Made by a program: the position numbers and the translations under genes. A model generated the notes under the pieces. The model did no database searches. It was not told the DNA's origin and worked only from the letters and a program-made list of their open reading frames with translations. DNA of 23,451 nucleotides, from positions 1-23,451 of the IMG/VR virus record IMGVR_UViG_3300035698_001828; one strand, 5' to 3'. This document shows, piece after piece, positions 10,601-18,449 of the stretch. Within the stretch, counting starts at the first letter, position 1, and each line of letters begins with the position of its first letter. Origin of the DNA: a virus.

Positions 10601-11140
10601 TGCGATTAGTGCAGATTTTAATGGATTGCCTATTGAGTTAGATAGCGGCAATGCCGAATTCATTATTTTAATAAACTGTTCAAAGAAATTTGAATTAGTT
10701 TGATCATTCCATTTGACTGTGATTCCGGCCATGTTTAAGCCGTTTGAGTCTAGTATGTTTTCTGTAGTCTTAATAGTATCAAACTTTAGTAAACCATTAG
10801 CTGCTTGATTTCTACGTGGATTGTAAGACAGCATACGTGCTAGACGTAGTACACTTTCTCTGCGTTCTGCTGTTTCAAGGAAGTTTTCACGTGCGTTTAA
10901 ATCAATACGGAATGATAGGTTTTGTCCGAGGAAAGCAATCATATCAATCAGCGCAAGATATTCGCTTGATTCAATATAGTCGTTAAAATCTTCAGGATAG
11001 TTTTGACGCAGATAGTTAATCATTGTGCGTCTTAGATTGTCGAAATCGTAGCTCTGGAAATCAGCGTTTCTAAAACTTTGGTATATTCTTTTCCAGTCTT
11101 CAGCTACTAATAACCTTGACTGTCTATCATTTGCAGACAT
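7658..11140 (-). CDS. 6: Baseplate wedge subunit gp6, enlarged
   Basis: gp6 forms the continuous inner ring of the T4-type baseplate and changes conformation when the sheath contracts. The first roughly 110 residues are a typical gp6/baseplate-J N-terminus: YQSFRNADFQSYDFDNLRRT, then EYLALIDMIAFLGQNLSFRI and a Glu/Arg-rich helix. The last 250 residues also look like the family C-terminal region (FGETFYFQELSAYIINQLSP). At 1160 residues it is much longer than T4 gp6 (660), with a long beta-rich middle. Residues 815-826 form a perfect EF-hand-type loop, DLDDDGVVDDPD, a likely Ca site. The tail is Ser/Thr-rich and ends in GGGYSY. I chose the ATG at 11140 because AAGGA lies 7 bases upstream; it would be only 1 base from the ATG at 11146. 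gp25 lies upstream, and the next gene overlaps as TAATG. Confidence 0.9.
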   Translation of the reverse strand: MSANDRQSRLLVAEDWKRIYQSFRNADFQSYDFDNLRRTMINYLRQNYPEDFNDYIESSEYLALIDMIAFLGQNLSFRIDLNARENFLETAERRESVLRLARMLSYNPRRNQAANGLLKFDTIKTTENILDSNGLNMAGITVKWNDQTNSNFFEQFIKIMNSALPLSNSIGNPLKSALIADVQTQKYRLNATNTGQAIYPFTKRIEGVSTRFEIVSTDITTDTILEEAPLPGNSPAFLFRDDGQGAGSNNTGFFMHFRQGKLETGNFSVANPTPNQAVQIDAENINDSDVWLFAVNSAGFDNNQWTKIDSTEGNNVIYNSLFNQTRDVFAVTTRIGDRINLNFSDGVFGNLPAGDFRTYYRTSNNLRSVITPSAVSTVSIEIPYQSRNGSAQTLTIGLKLNYTINNGTASETNAEIKQNAPATYYTQNRLITGEDYNIGPLAISQDIIKTKSSNRISSGISRFFDLKDATGKYSNTSLFADDGVIYKEEFIEKQTFTFATQTDIEGVIYNTIEGILDGVNTQNFYFAKYPKIIVSDLNATWTQSSTSTNQTLGLFKDVDGNAYTVGAFTANSLRLLEAGTLLKFVAPAGQHFMPNGTLMADVAIGDHLGKTTYKWSKVVSVQGNGTVIDEDGTAPIAVNDVIPTGAILQQVIPNFSKVLINDVKTQLIDQAFEYKDFALRYDQYDRQWKIVLAEDINTLNAFATGKAGDATGENLDASWMLYFKTNGEKYTITYRNLRYVMESAEEIRFFFDAADKIYDPATGQIVRDKIDILNINRRPGELTPFTRDFNWTITDAYRDVEGYLDSRKIQVQFIDLDDDGVVDDPDIFEQIVGEENTAIATADKIIFQKKYTTTDGVEDFKYFANATAEIIVVQNEAAIAPYSAHLEGQIFYLINEGIFRKLNKALNNTQINTDYKAYFGRADLKFHYIHVADSGYRIDPSASNIIDTYILSKTYDTQVKQFIAGTTSVRPKPPSNDELFRSYGIEINKIKSISDEIIYHPVKYKILFGDKAASDLQVKFKIVKNASMVINDNELKSDIIEAINKFFDIENWDFGETFYFQELSAYIINQLSPKLVSILIVPRQTTQSFGSLFEIKSEPDEVFASAAKVSDIETIDQITATNLQASGAVINTVSTQTTSGITSSASTAFNTNTTGGGYSY
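7671..7675 (-). promoter_or_regulatory. Ribosome binding site of the giant gp7-position gene
   Basis: GGAGG on the minus strand, 12 bases before the ATG at 7658 and inside the last codons of gp6. The spacing is long, but the motif is a perfect Shine-Dalgarno core. With the 1-base TAATG overlap it supports this start. Confidence 0.6.
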
Positions 11141-11147
11141 GAGCATT

Positions 11148-11152
11148 TCCTT
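11148..11152 (-). promoter_or_regulatory. Ribosome binding site that decides the gp6 start
   Basis: AAGGA on the minus strand. It sits 1 base from a first ATG (11146) and 7 bases from a second in-frame ATG (11140). Normal spacing favours the second, giving a protein starting MSANDRQS. Confidence 0.6.
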
Positions 11153-11164
11153 GTTTACTATTAA

Positions 11165-11171
11165 TATTTAG
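11165..11171 (-). promoter_or_regulatory. Late-promoter-like motif CTAAATA, proximal to gp6
   Basis: CTAAATA on the minus strand in the 65-base gap between gp25 and the gp6 start. It matches the last six bases of the T4 late element TATAAATA. Initiation about 6 bases downstream would leave a very short leader before the gp6 ribosome binding site. The same heptamer occurs upstream of the gp48-like gene. Confidence 0.5.
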
Positions 11172-11197
11172 CTGAAAAGAAAATGTACGTATTTAAT

Positions 11198-11204
11198 TAT
11201 TTAG
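11198..11204 (-). promoter_or_regulatory. Late-promoter-like motif CTAAATA, distal to gp6
   Basis: A second CTAAATA on the minus strand, 33 bases upstream of the first and just after the gp25 stop codon. It would give a leader of about 50 bases. Two copies in one short gap suggest a tandem late promoter for gp6 and the giant downstream gene. Confidence 0.5.
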
Positions 11205-11205
11205 G

Positions 11206-11640
11206 TTAAAGAAGACCGTTTTCTTTGTCAAATTTGAAGCGTAATTGATCTGTTATTCCGAAAGGCAACACTGTTATAGTACAATCAATTTGTATACCTT
11301 GTTCATAAGTATCTATTACAATATCTTCTGCACGTATTCTAGGATCATAGTTAATAATACGAGTAACATCATCAATTATTGCTTCTTGTACCTCAACTGT
11401 AAATGGCTCGTAAAGTATATCCCAGATAATAGTACCAAACGTAGGATCGCTTAATTTTTCAGTTTGGCGTATATGAAAATGATTAATCAAGTCTTGTTTG
11501 ATTAATTCAAAATCGTAAAGACTAAAACTTTTAGCGTCTGCTACTGTGCTAAAGCCCCTATACTTTCTGCCAGACGTAGCTACTTGCGTAGGTTGACTCA
11601 CAGTTACTCGTTTGTAAAGATTTTTTTCTAATTGGCTCAT
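11206..11640 (-). CDS. 25: Baseplate wedge subunit gp25
   Basis: Small wedge protein of the GPW/gp25 family, conserved from T4 phages to type VI secretion (TssE), which helps form the core that initiates the sheath. Its 144 residues are close to T4 gp25 (132). The family core is visible: an N-terminal YDFELIKQDLINHFHIR region, then DPTFGTIIWDILYEPFT, then a helix VQEAIIDDVTRIINYDPRI, and a final beta part ending RFKFDKENGLL. The T4/TssE wedge motif (EPR) appears to be YEPF here. It lies 24 bases downstream of the spike gene and is followed by a gap with two late-promoter-like motifs. AAGGG lies 11 bases before the ATG. No oddities in length or frame. Confidence 0.93.
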   Translation of the reverse strand: MSQLEKNLYKRVTVSQPTQVATSGRKYRGFSTVADAKSFSLYDFELIKQDLINHFHIRQTEKLSDPTFGTIIWDILYEPFTVEVQEAIIDDVTRIINYDPRIRAEDIVIDTYEQGIQIDCTITVLPFGITDQLRFKFDKENGLL

Positions 11641-11664
11641 GTGTATATTTACCCTTATTATATG

Positions 11665-14142
11665 TTACTCAGGAGTAGCATGCGGTGATACAGTAGGTGT
11701 TGCAGCACTATTATCAGTCGGATCGACAGTCGGTGGATTGGCATTAGCTGCATCAATTTCTTGTTGTAAACTTCTAAGTGCATCTGCTTCTTCGTTATGA
11801 AATCTGTTTACCACACTATTCCTAACTGCCTGAGTACTACTGCGGAAATATCTTCCGCCATTTTCTGCTCGGCGCTCTGCATATACTGCCCTAATTAATG
11901 CAGCATCTGTAGGAGTTGTTGAAGTTATTTCAGTTGGAGGATAACCCAACCCGTCTAGTGCTCTACGGAATACATTCCTTGCGCCGCCTGGGCCATGTTG
12001 AATTGAGGTTGAAAATACTGCTTGTTGTACAGTTCTAGCTCGTGTTGTAGAATCAAGCCCAGTTGCGTTTTTAATTAATCTATTTCCAGGAGTAAAGTAA
12101 GATATTGCTGTATATTCACTTTGTGCATTGCCGCCTGCTGGAGTTCCCATTACTTGAGCCCAAGCTGTTTTATATGCATCAGTGCCCGCTCTTCCTCCTG
12201 CTGCGCCGCCTGCTGCTTGCATTTGCGAGTCTAAATTAGGATGTGCTTGTGCAAGCCATGCATGAAATTCATTCAATGCTCCGGTATTAGCAGCAAGCTG
12301 GTATTTTCCATAACTCCATCCGCCTGTACTATCCCATCCAATAGTTCCAGGATCGCCTTTAGATTCATATTTTTCACTTAGTGCACCAATATTAAAATCA
12401 AATGTATGAGTACTATTATAATTTCCCGGTGGAACAGATGCCTGACCATTGCCGCTTACTCGACTTTGCACTCCGGTGCTTACGTTGCCGCCGCTTCCTG
12501 TTACGTATGCACTGTTTGTGCGACCTTGTAAATTTTTATCAAACGTATCCGGAGTAAGCACGCGGTCTGCTGACGGTAACCCGCCAGGCTGTTCTCTATC
12601 TGTTTGTATCTTCTTAAACGCCATTGGGTCCATATTTTCGTGATGTGGCCAAGGCTCGTGTTGTGGTGCTCTTGTAATTATAGTATCGTATCCGTTTATA
12701 ATTCCGCCAGGTTTTACACGCGGTAACGTGTGTGTACTTAGTGGCTGCACTGCACTTGCTGCATTTGCAGTAGGAGCTGTTGGTCCATTCATATGCACAT
12801 AGGTTGCAGTTTCTCTATGTTCTTTAGCACTATTAATAAACGTATTGCCGGCCGCGGTAAGTCTATTGTCTTGACCACTTTTAATATGTAAACTTTTTGC
12901 AGTATCAATATATTGAGATTGGTTTACTTTTATGTGTTGATTTTGTCCTACAGTAATTTTACTGTCTTTGCCAACATATAAATTAAAATCTGTTTTAGAT
13001 TCTATCTGCACTCTTCCAGAAGATGCACCCTTTGCTCTGCCTGCGGCTTTGATATTAACATTTCTGCCTGCTTCCATGTTTATGTCACGTTCAGCAGTAA
13101 TGTTTAGATCATTTTCAGTCATAATACTAACACTGTCTTGTGCATGAATATCAATTTTGCCATCGCTGGTCATTTCAATCCATGTAGATCCTCGGGCATT
13201 ACCAATGTAGATTAAATCTTCACTATTGTGCATTAATATTTGATGCCCGGTCCTAGTTCTAAAACGCATTAATTCGTTTTGTGGAATAGTTCTGTCGCCG
13301 CCGGCTTCATTGTTGCCTTTGTTTTTGTAAATAGGCGGGCCATCTTCTGCATGCGTTGCACGCACAAATCTTTCGTCGCCGTCATCCATTACAAATGCAC
13401 TACCGCCTAATCTGTTAGACGGAACATTTACTTTATTACCTACTGTTCCGATTTCTACTGTTGGATGTCCATCACGGCGATCTTTAGGACCAGGTGTACT
13501 TATGCCAAATACTGCACTAGGCATTTCGCGGCGTGAACTAGTCGTAGTTGTACCGCGAACTTCGTCATTTAACAATCCTTGTATTTCTAAAGATTCTGAG
13601 AAATCCTTGTTGTAAGGTTTAGCAAACAATGTAGGATCGACCCGCGACCCGCTTTCAATTGATTTATTGTATTCACCTACTGGAAGTTTTCTGCCTTTTA
13701 ACGGTGGCGGCGTAATTCCAGTTGTGTTTTCTGTAGATGCTCTTCCATCAGGCACCATAAAATTCATATAGTCTGCAGGTATACAGCCAATCCAATACCC
13801 AAAGTTTGCATTTCCTTCTGCAAAAATTACAAGTACTTTGGTACCTACATCAGGAGGTACCATCCACATGCCGTATGACTTTTGTGTATGTTCGTAGCCG
13901 TCGTTTGCAGTAAGTGCAGCATTTGGTGTTACTCCGTAAAATGGACTTAAATATCGAACGTTTAACAACTCTCCGCTGCGTTCTGGCGTGCCGCCGGCAC
14001 TTGTATATTTTAATAATTCAACAACTAACCCGCCCATATATCGTGTATCGAGGTTGTTAACAACAACAGCTTCATACGGTCCAGAGTCTTTAAATCCTGT
14101 TGTTTGGGTGTTGGTAGTTCTTGTGTAATTTCCGTTTGCCAT
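11665..14142 (-). CDS. 5: gp5-like baseplate spike with C-terminal lysozyme-like domain
   Basis: Central spike of the tail that punctures the envelope and is expected to digest peptidoglycan. The 825 residues show an OB-fold domain at about 25-130 (YMGGLVVELLKYTSAGG, then PPDVGTKVLVIFAEGN); a region ending near the RTGHQILMH strand at about 294; a repetitive beta-helix at about 300-450 (SVSIMTENDLNITAERDINM and similar), like gp5/VgrG needles; a conserved-looking HEPWPHHEN motif near 495; a Gly/Ser-rich linker; and a lysozyme- or chitosanase-like domain at about 580-790. That domain has GALSEKYESKGDPG (E590 and E593 as candidate catalytic acids) and GWDSTGGWSYGKYQL (D604). In T4 gp5 (575 residues) the lysozyme lies between the OB fold and the helix, so the domain order differs. 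Lies 3 bases after its upstream neighbour. Spike role sure, enzyme fold less so. Confidence 0.88.
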   Translation of the reverse strand: MANGNYTRTTNTQTTGFKDSGPYEAVVVNNLDTRYMGGLVVELLKYTSAGGTPERSGELLNVRYLSPFYGVTPNAALTANDGYEHTQKSYGMWMVPPDVGTKVLVIFAEGNANFGYWIGCIPADYMNFMVPDGRASTENTTGITPPPLKGRKLPVGEYNKSIESGSRVDPTLFAKPYNKDFSESLEIQGLLNDEVRGTTTTSSRREMPSAVFGISTPGPKDRRDGHPTVEIGTVGNKVNVPSNRLGGSAFVMDDGDERFVRATHAEDGPPIYKNKGNNEAGGDRTIPQNELMRFRTRTGHQILMHNSEDLIYIGNARGSTWIEMTSDGKIDIHAQDSVSIMTENDLNITAERDINMEAGRNVNIKAAGRAKGASSGRVQIESKTDFNLYVGKDSKITVGQNQHIKVNQSQYIDTAKSLHIKSGQDNRLTAAGNTFINSAKEHRETATYVHMNGPTAPTANAASAVQPLSTHTLPRVKPGGIINGYDTIITRAPQHEPWPHHENMDPMAFKKIQTDREQPGGLPSADRVLTPDTFDKNLQGRTNSAYVTGSGGNVSTGVQSRVSGNGQASVPPGNYNSTHTFDFNIGALSEKYESKGDPGTIGWDSTGGWSYGKYQLAANTGALNEFHAWLAQAHPNLDSQMQAAGGAAGGRAGTDAYKTAWAQVMGTPAGGNAQSEYTAISYFTPGNRLIKNATGLDSTTRARTVQQAVFSTSIQHGPGGARNVFRRALDGLGYPPTEITSTTPTDAALIRAVYAERRAENGGRYFRSSTQAVRNSVVNRFHNEEADALRSLQQEIDAANANPPTVDPTDNSAATPTVSPHATPE

Positions 14143-14145
14143 ATA

Positions 14146-15483
14146 TTAGCCTGCGCCTCCACTTAGTGCTGCTGCTTCTTTTCGTTGTCGTAATCTACTG
14201 GGTCCGCCGGTAGTTGTGCCAGCTGGAATAACTGTGTCGTTTACCGGTGTATTTGATACTCTTGGAGTAGAATTTGGAACAGATGTATTACCTGCTACAT
14301 TCATACTTGCGCCTCCACCGTTAGGCGTAAACACTTTTTTACCACTATTAAAGTCATATCTATCAAACCCGCCCTGCAACGGCTCGTATATATATACATT
14401 TGCACTGCTATTAGTAGGTGTTGTTGACTGTCCTGATGTAGGAGTGGAAGGTTGTTGAGTTACTGTAGTAGGTGCTGTTGCAGTTGCGGCGGCGGCATCA
14501 GCGCGGCGCTGAGCAACTTCGGCTGCGCCATTACCTCTACCGCCGCCAACTGCTGCCGACGGTGATGATGTTTGCACAGGAGAAGTATTTTGTTGATTAC
14601 GACCTCTTGGGTCATTTGCATCTGGATTTGGTATTACTGATGCAGGAGCAGCGGCGGCGGCCCTAGCTTGCCTCATAATTGCATCATCGTAAGGAACACT
14701 TGCAGGGGGTGTTGCTCCGCTGCCGCCCGCAGTAGTAACTGGTGGGTTATTAGGTAAACATGGATCAGTACCTGTTTGGGCACCTGTTGCTAATGCTGCT
14801 GCTGCTGGTACTCTAACTGTTGGGCCTGCTCCGCCAAATGCATCTAATGGTCCTGCTGCACCAACTGTTGGTCCTGCGCCGCCAAATGCATCTAATCCTA
14901 CTTCTGCAGGTACAGTTTCACTTTCTGTTACTACTCCAGCAGCACCTACTTTAGCAGTTGTAGTAGTTACTGTAGTATTTCCTGTTGTTCTGCTAGTAGT
15001 AGCTTCTGACTGTGTTTCTGGTCTACTGTCATCTCGTGCAGGATCAGGAACATATACTCGAAGTCCCTGATAAGGTGATAACCGTATGGCGCCATCGGGC
15101 ATTTGAGTAAACGCATTTGCGGAACTGCCCCATCTACTGCCTTGATCAGTTCGCAATTCGTCGTAATAATCAAGCAATGGGAGTATGTCTACTGTATTAT
15201 TAGAATTTCCATTGCCAAAGCTTACATATTTTACTACCCAATAATTTTTATTGTTAGGATGGAGTACATCTTCGCCTTCATTGTCAATTACTATAACTAA
15301 TCCAGATTCACCTTGTCGCAGAAAAATTTGTTCTCCAAATTCATTTAAATCGTTGACATTTTGAAAACAAAGTTGCCCGAGACTATTCCTCCAGCCCGCT
15401 TGTAAATTAACTTCAACTGCATTTTCTTGGTCTAATTTTCCTACTGCTTCTTCTGGTAAACCGCTGTCATCATCATCTGCCAT
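14146..15483 (-). CDS. Thr/Ser/Pro/Ala/Gly-rich protein of the hub-spike cluster, function unknown
   Basis: I do not recognise the family. Of 445 residues, about 15-145 look like an ordered domain (LQAGWRNSLGQLCFQNVNDL, then NYWVVKYVSFGN, ending near YQGLRVYVPDP). The rest is low complexity: Thr/Ser runs, poly-Ala stretches and Gly/Pro-rich linkers, with an imperfect tandem repeat around 196-223 (LDAFGGAGPTV twice). A short ordered segment, NVYIYEPLQGGFDRYDFNSG, interrupts it near 365-385. There is no signal peptide or membrane helix. It sits 4 bases after the hub gene and 3 before the gp5-like spike, so a virion role linking or decorating hub and spike is a reasonable inference. The tandem repeat and low-complexity tail suggest rapid length change. 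Could also be a spike chaperone. Confidence 0.65.
   Translation of the reverse strand: MADDDDSGLPEEAVGKLDQENAVEVNLQAGWRNSLGQLCFQNVNDLNEFGEQIFLRQGESGLVIVIDNEGEDVLHPNNKNYWVVKYVSFGNGNSNNTVDILPLLDYYDELRTDQGSRWGSSANAFTQMPDGAIRLSPYQGLRVYVPDPARDDSRPETQSEATTSRTTGNTTVTTTTAKVGAAGVVTESETVPAEVGLDAFGGAGPTVGAAGPLDAFGGAGPTVRVPAAAALATGAQTGTDPCLPNNPPVTTAGGSGATPPASVPYDDAIMRQARAAAAAPASVIPNPDANDPRGRNQQNTSPVQTSSPSAAVGGGRGNGAAEVAQRRADAAAATATAPTTVTQQPSTPTSGQSTTPTNSSANVYIYEPLQGGFDRYDFNSGKKVFTPNGGGASMNVAGNTSVPNSTPRVSNTPVNDTVIPAGTTTGGPSRLRQRKEAAALSGGAG
14816..14896 (-). repeat. Two 33-base direct repeats, 48-base period
   Basis: Copies at 14816-14848 and 14864-14896 match at 31 of 33 positions and stay in frame, giving two LDAFGGAGPTV units in the 445-residue protein. 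The near identity at DNA level points to a recent in-frame duplication. Confidence 0.85.
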
Positions 15484-15487
15484 TATC

Positions 15488-18448
15488 TTATCCTAATAAA
15501 CTTCTAACTCTTGCTTTTGCTGCGTCTGTTGCAGCAGAAACTCCTTGATTACCAGCAGTATTTACAGCACTACTAACTCGAGATACAGCACTGCTGGCTT
15601 GTGATGACAAATCATTTATTCCAGCCGCAGTTGCTATTCTTGGAATAACTTTAGTTAAGTCTGGAACATTTGCTATTCCAAAGTCTACACCTTTTACTGC
15701 TTGAGAAAATTGGGAGGCGGCACTAGCAAGTTGTTCTTCAACATTAATAAATGGTGCTGCTAATTGTGCTGCTACATCTTGAGGCACTGCTGGCATTAAT
15801 TTTCTAACATCGTCTTGAGCAGGCGATGGCATACAGTCTGTACTTGGTTGGCCGCTTTGTCCTACAGTTCCATCAGATTGGGTAGTCGTTTTAGCAATTG
15901 CTGCACCATTATTAACTTGTAACAAATTACTATTTCCTGTAGTTGCTGCATCGTCTTGTCCTCGGCGCCTGATCATTTTAAGTGTTTGAGTAAACTTACC
16001 ACCACTTAAAATATTATTAACTGCCCATACTTGAAATATTCCACTAAATCCAGGTACAACCTGTGGCATTTCCATAGTTGCTCCTTTGATCTGATAATCA
16101 AAAGGAGTTCTAAAATTAACTATACATATTACCGGGCCTTGCGTATACTCCATAGTGCCGTCTGTCGATAGTCCAGGGCGGCCGCTGTTAGGTGCAGCAT
16201 AATTGCCAGTTTGTTGTGGCAAGAAGAATGGATCTCCCATTATTTCCATTTCAGCAGTTACCATATCCACATTCATATTTGTAATTCTATCGTGAAACTG
16301 TTCAGCAATTTGACGACGGACGTCGTTGCTGAGTGTACCCGGTGATTCAGCAACTCTAGTTTGCAATCCTACTGATGGCGTGGCTTCGTCTGCGGTTTGC
16401 AAATCTCCAGGCAGGCGTGGTGTAACTCCAGAATCGCCGTTGGTCTGAGTAGACGCAGTTGTACCGCTATCTACATTTGAAGGCCCTGCTGACATTCCGA
16501 AGTCTGAATTTGCTGTCATTAAAAATGCATTATTAAAATTAATATCAAAGTTTAATACATCTTCATTTTTTCCAGTATAGATATAGTTGTATTCTTTTAT
16601 TGCAGAGTCTCTTAGTCCTTGACCATTAGCTGCACGGGCACCCGGAGCCATTGTTACTGCTTCGTCAACTTCATAAGGCACAACGCTATACACATACACT
16701 TTTGGCTTGCGGCCCATTTGTGCTTCTGTTACCGGACTGTCATCTATAAACACCTGTGTGTCAATTCTAAACCATTTGTTCAATCCACTTTTTGCGCCTT
16801 CGGTTGCACGTTCAGCAGCATATCTAGATTGCATTACCATGCGTTCAATAATACTAGTAATTTGTTGCCCTTGACTAAACTGAAAATCTCTTGACACTGT
16901 TGCAGGTTGCGCTGCAACAGAAGTAGTATCAACTAATCCTGTCTCTGTATTAACTACTGCACCTGCTTCTGCTTCACTTGAATTGCCAGGTGCATTAGTA
17001 TCTTCATTAAGTGGACTAAGTCCAATTTCGTTCATTAAATTAGTGTTTTCAGCAAACGATTTTAATATTCCGTATGTTTCTGTAGATTGCTGTATAGTTA
17101 CAATAGTTGGATTAAACGAAGAACGAAGTCTTGGATTGTTTGCTCCAGCGCCAGTGCGCTGGGCTTCTTGTTCTTCCGGTGAAGTAGTAAATGCACTGTC
17201 GTCCACTGTTCCTGTTTTAAGAGCATCAACTAATGAAGTTGGATTTTTTGGAAAACATATTACATATCTATCAAATTTTGTAAGTGCTCCTGCTTTTTCT
17301 AAATTTTCTATTTGGCCATTAATTGCAGATGTTAGCGAACTATCATTAGTTTCAAGGACTTGGTGAAGAATCGTTCCGTTAGTCCTTATTTGTGTATTAA
17401 TTTTGTTAATATTATCTGCTAGTCCTGATTCGCTCATTGGAACTGCCTTAACTGCGTATTTACTACCCTGGCCACTTACATTAAAATCCATATTAACAAA
17501 TTTTATAGGTATAAAAATAGGACGTTGAAGAAAGTTAGCATCAGTAGTTCCGTCTAAATTCCAACCATTAAAGTCAATTCTTAAACAAAACGGAACGTCG
17601 GAATAACTGCTAAATCCGGCATCAGCTGCTGCTCCAATAATTGCTTGGATAAAGTTTCCCATACTATATGGTTCAGTTACTGTAAATGACAAAGACGTTC
17701 CGAGAGTAACTCGAGTGTTAGGATTAGGAGCAACAACTGCATCCATTTCAAAGTCATCTATATAATATTCTGCATGTTCGCTTTTTCCAGCGCCGGTCTC
17801 GTCAAAAACTTGATATCGCTTGTCTAGATTACCACCACTAGATTGTATAATATAATTTGTAAATCCGCCGCTGCTTCTGTAACTTTCTGGGTTGTTATAT
17901 TCTGATGCACTAAGTACTCCTAGTGTGATTGAATAATTAAACCCGTTATGGTCTCTTAAAGGATTAGGTATTCTACTAGCAGAAGTATCGTCGCCAGCAT
18001 AGGGAAATCTATTTCCTCTATCAGCAAATTCGGTATATGCACTTCTTTCTGATAATTCTCTATATTGAGATAATGTCAGTGCATATTCTTCACCCGTTAA
18101 TCCTGCAAGGTCTGCTACTCCTCTTTCTATTAGTTTTAATGGGTTATTAACTAATCCTGTTAATTCTTCTGCGTTTCCAATTAAGCTACCTAACTTGTTT
18201 TGTATTCCGCTGAGCAGAGAATCTGCATTGCCGCCTAACAGTCCGCCAGCTAGTGCGCCGATTGCTGCGCCCCGGCCACCATTTAACAATCCGCCGATAG
18301 CTGCACCAGCAAATGCTGAATTTATTTGTTGAGAACTCGCTCCTGTGGCTGTACTAATATCCCTACTTACAGTATTAACTGTAGTTTTTACTGTGTTAAC
18401 TACTGACGTTAAGTTGCTTTTAAGAGAGGCGCTTAGATTAAATGCCAT
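15488..18448 (-). CDS. Large baseplate hub protein, probable gp27 counterpart
   Basis: 986 residues, starting 1 base after the gp53-like gene and ending 4 bases before the next. Position between the tail-tube/wedge genes and the spike, and its beta-rich character, suggest the hub that holds the spike (gp27 in T4, about 390 residues); this is inferred, since similarity to gp27 is not obvious by eye. N-terminus: Ser/Thr/Val-rich helix, then a glycine zipper at 46-73 (FAGAAIGGLL to AGGLLGG). Beta-rich segments follow at about 155-345, with PIFIPIKFVNMDFNVSGQGS near 310-325. Another structured part near 765-831 ends in GGKFTQTLKMIRRRGQ. The stretches around 430-520 and 660-720 are Ser/Thr/Gly-rich linkers. 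The C-terminal 90 residues are Ala/Ser-rich and helical, mirroring the N-terminus. Structural role likely, exact identity uncertain. Confidence 0.65.
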   Translation of the reverse strand: MAFNLSASLKSNLTSVVNTVKTTVNTVSRDISTATGASSQQINSAFAGAAIGGLLNGGRGAAIGALAGGLLGGNADSLLSGIQNKLGSLIGNAEELTGLVNNPLKLIERGVADLAGLTGEEYALTLSQYRELSERSAYTEFADRGNRFPYAGDDTSASRIPNPLRDHNGFNYSITLGVLSASEYNNPESYRSSGGFTNYIIQSSGGNLDKRYQVFDETGAGKSEHAEYYIDDFEMDAVVAPNPNTRVTLGTSLSFTVTEPYSMGNFIQAIIGAAADAGFSSYSDVPFCLRIDFNGWNLDGTTDANFLQRPIFIPIKFVNMDFNVSGQGSKYAVKAVPMSESGLADNINKINTQIRTNGTILHQVLETNDSSLTSAINGQIENLEKAGALTKFDRYVICFPKNPTSLVDALKTGTVDDSAFTTSPEEQEAQRTGAGANNPRLRSSFNPTIVTIQQSTETYGILKSFAENTNLMNEIGLSPLNEDTNAPGNSSEAEAGAVVNTETGLVDTTSVAAQPATVSRDFQFSQGQQITSIIERMVMQSRYAAERATEGAKSGLNKWFRIDTQVFIDDSPVTEAQMGRKPKVYVYSVVPYEVDEAVTMAPGARAANGQGLRDSAIKEYNYIYTGKNEDVLNFDINFNNAFLMTANSDFGMSAGPSNVDSGTTASTQTNGDSGVTPRLPGDLQTADEATPSVGLQTRVAESPGTLSNDVRRQIAEQFHDRITNMNVDMVTAEMEIMGDPFFLPQQTGNYAAPNSGRPGLSTDGTMEYTQGPVICIVNFRTPFDYQIKGATMEMPQVVPGFSGIFQVWAVNNILSGGKFTQTLKMIRRRGQDDAATTGNSNLLQVNNGAAIAKTTTQSDGTVGQSGQPSTDCMPSPAQDDVRKLMPAVPQDVAAQLAAPFINVEEQLASAASQFSQAVKGVDFGIANVPDLTKVIPRIATAAGINDLSSQASSAVSRVSSAVNTAGNQGVSAATDAAKARVRSLLG

Positions 18449-18449
18449 A

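Noticed and set aside
11646-11652. GTAAATA on the minus strand just before gp25
   Set aside because: It is only 5 bases from the ATG, so initiation there would remove the ribosome binding site.
16983-17366. Plus-strand open frame of 127 codons
   Set aside because: Antisense shadow of the hub gene; composition follows the opposite strand and no family is recognisable.
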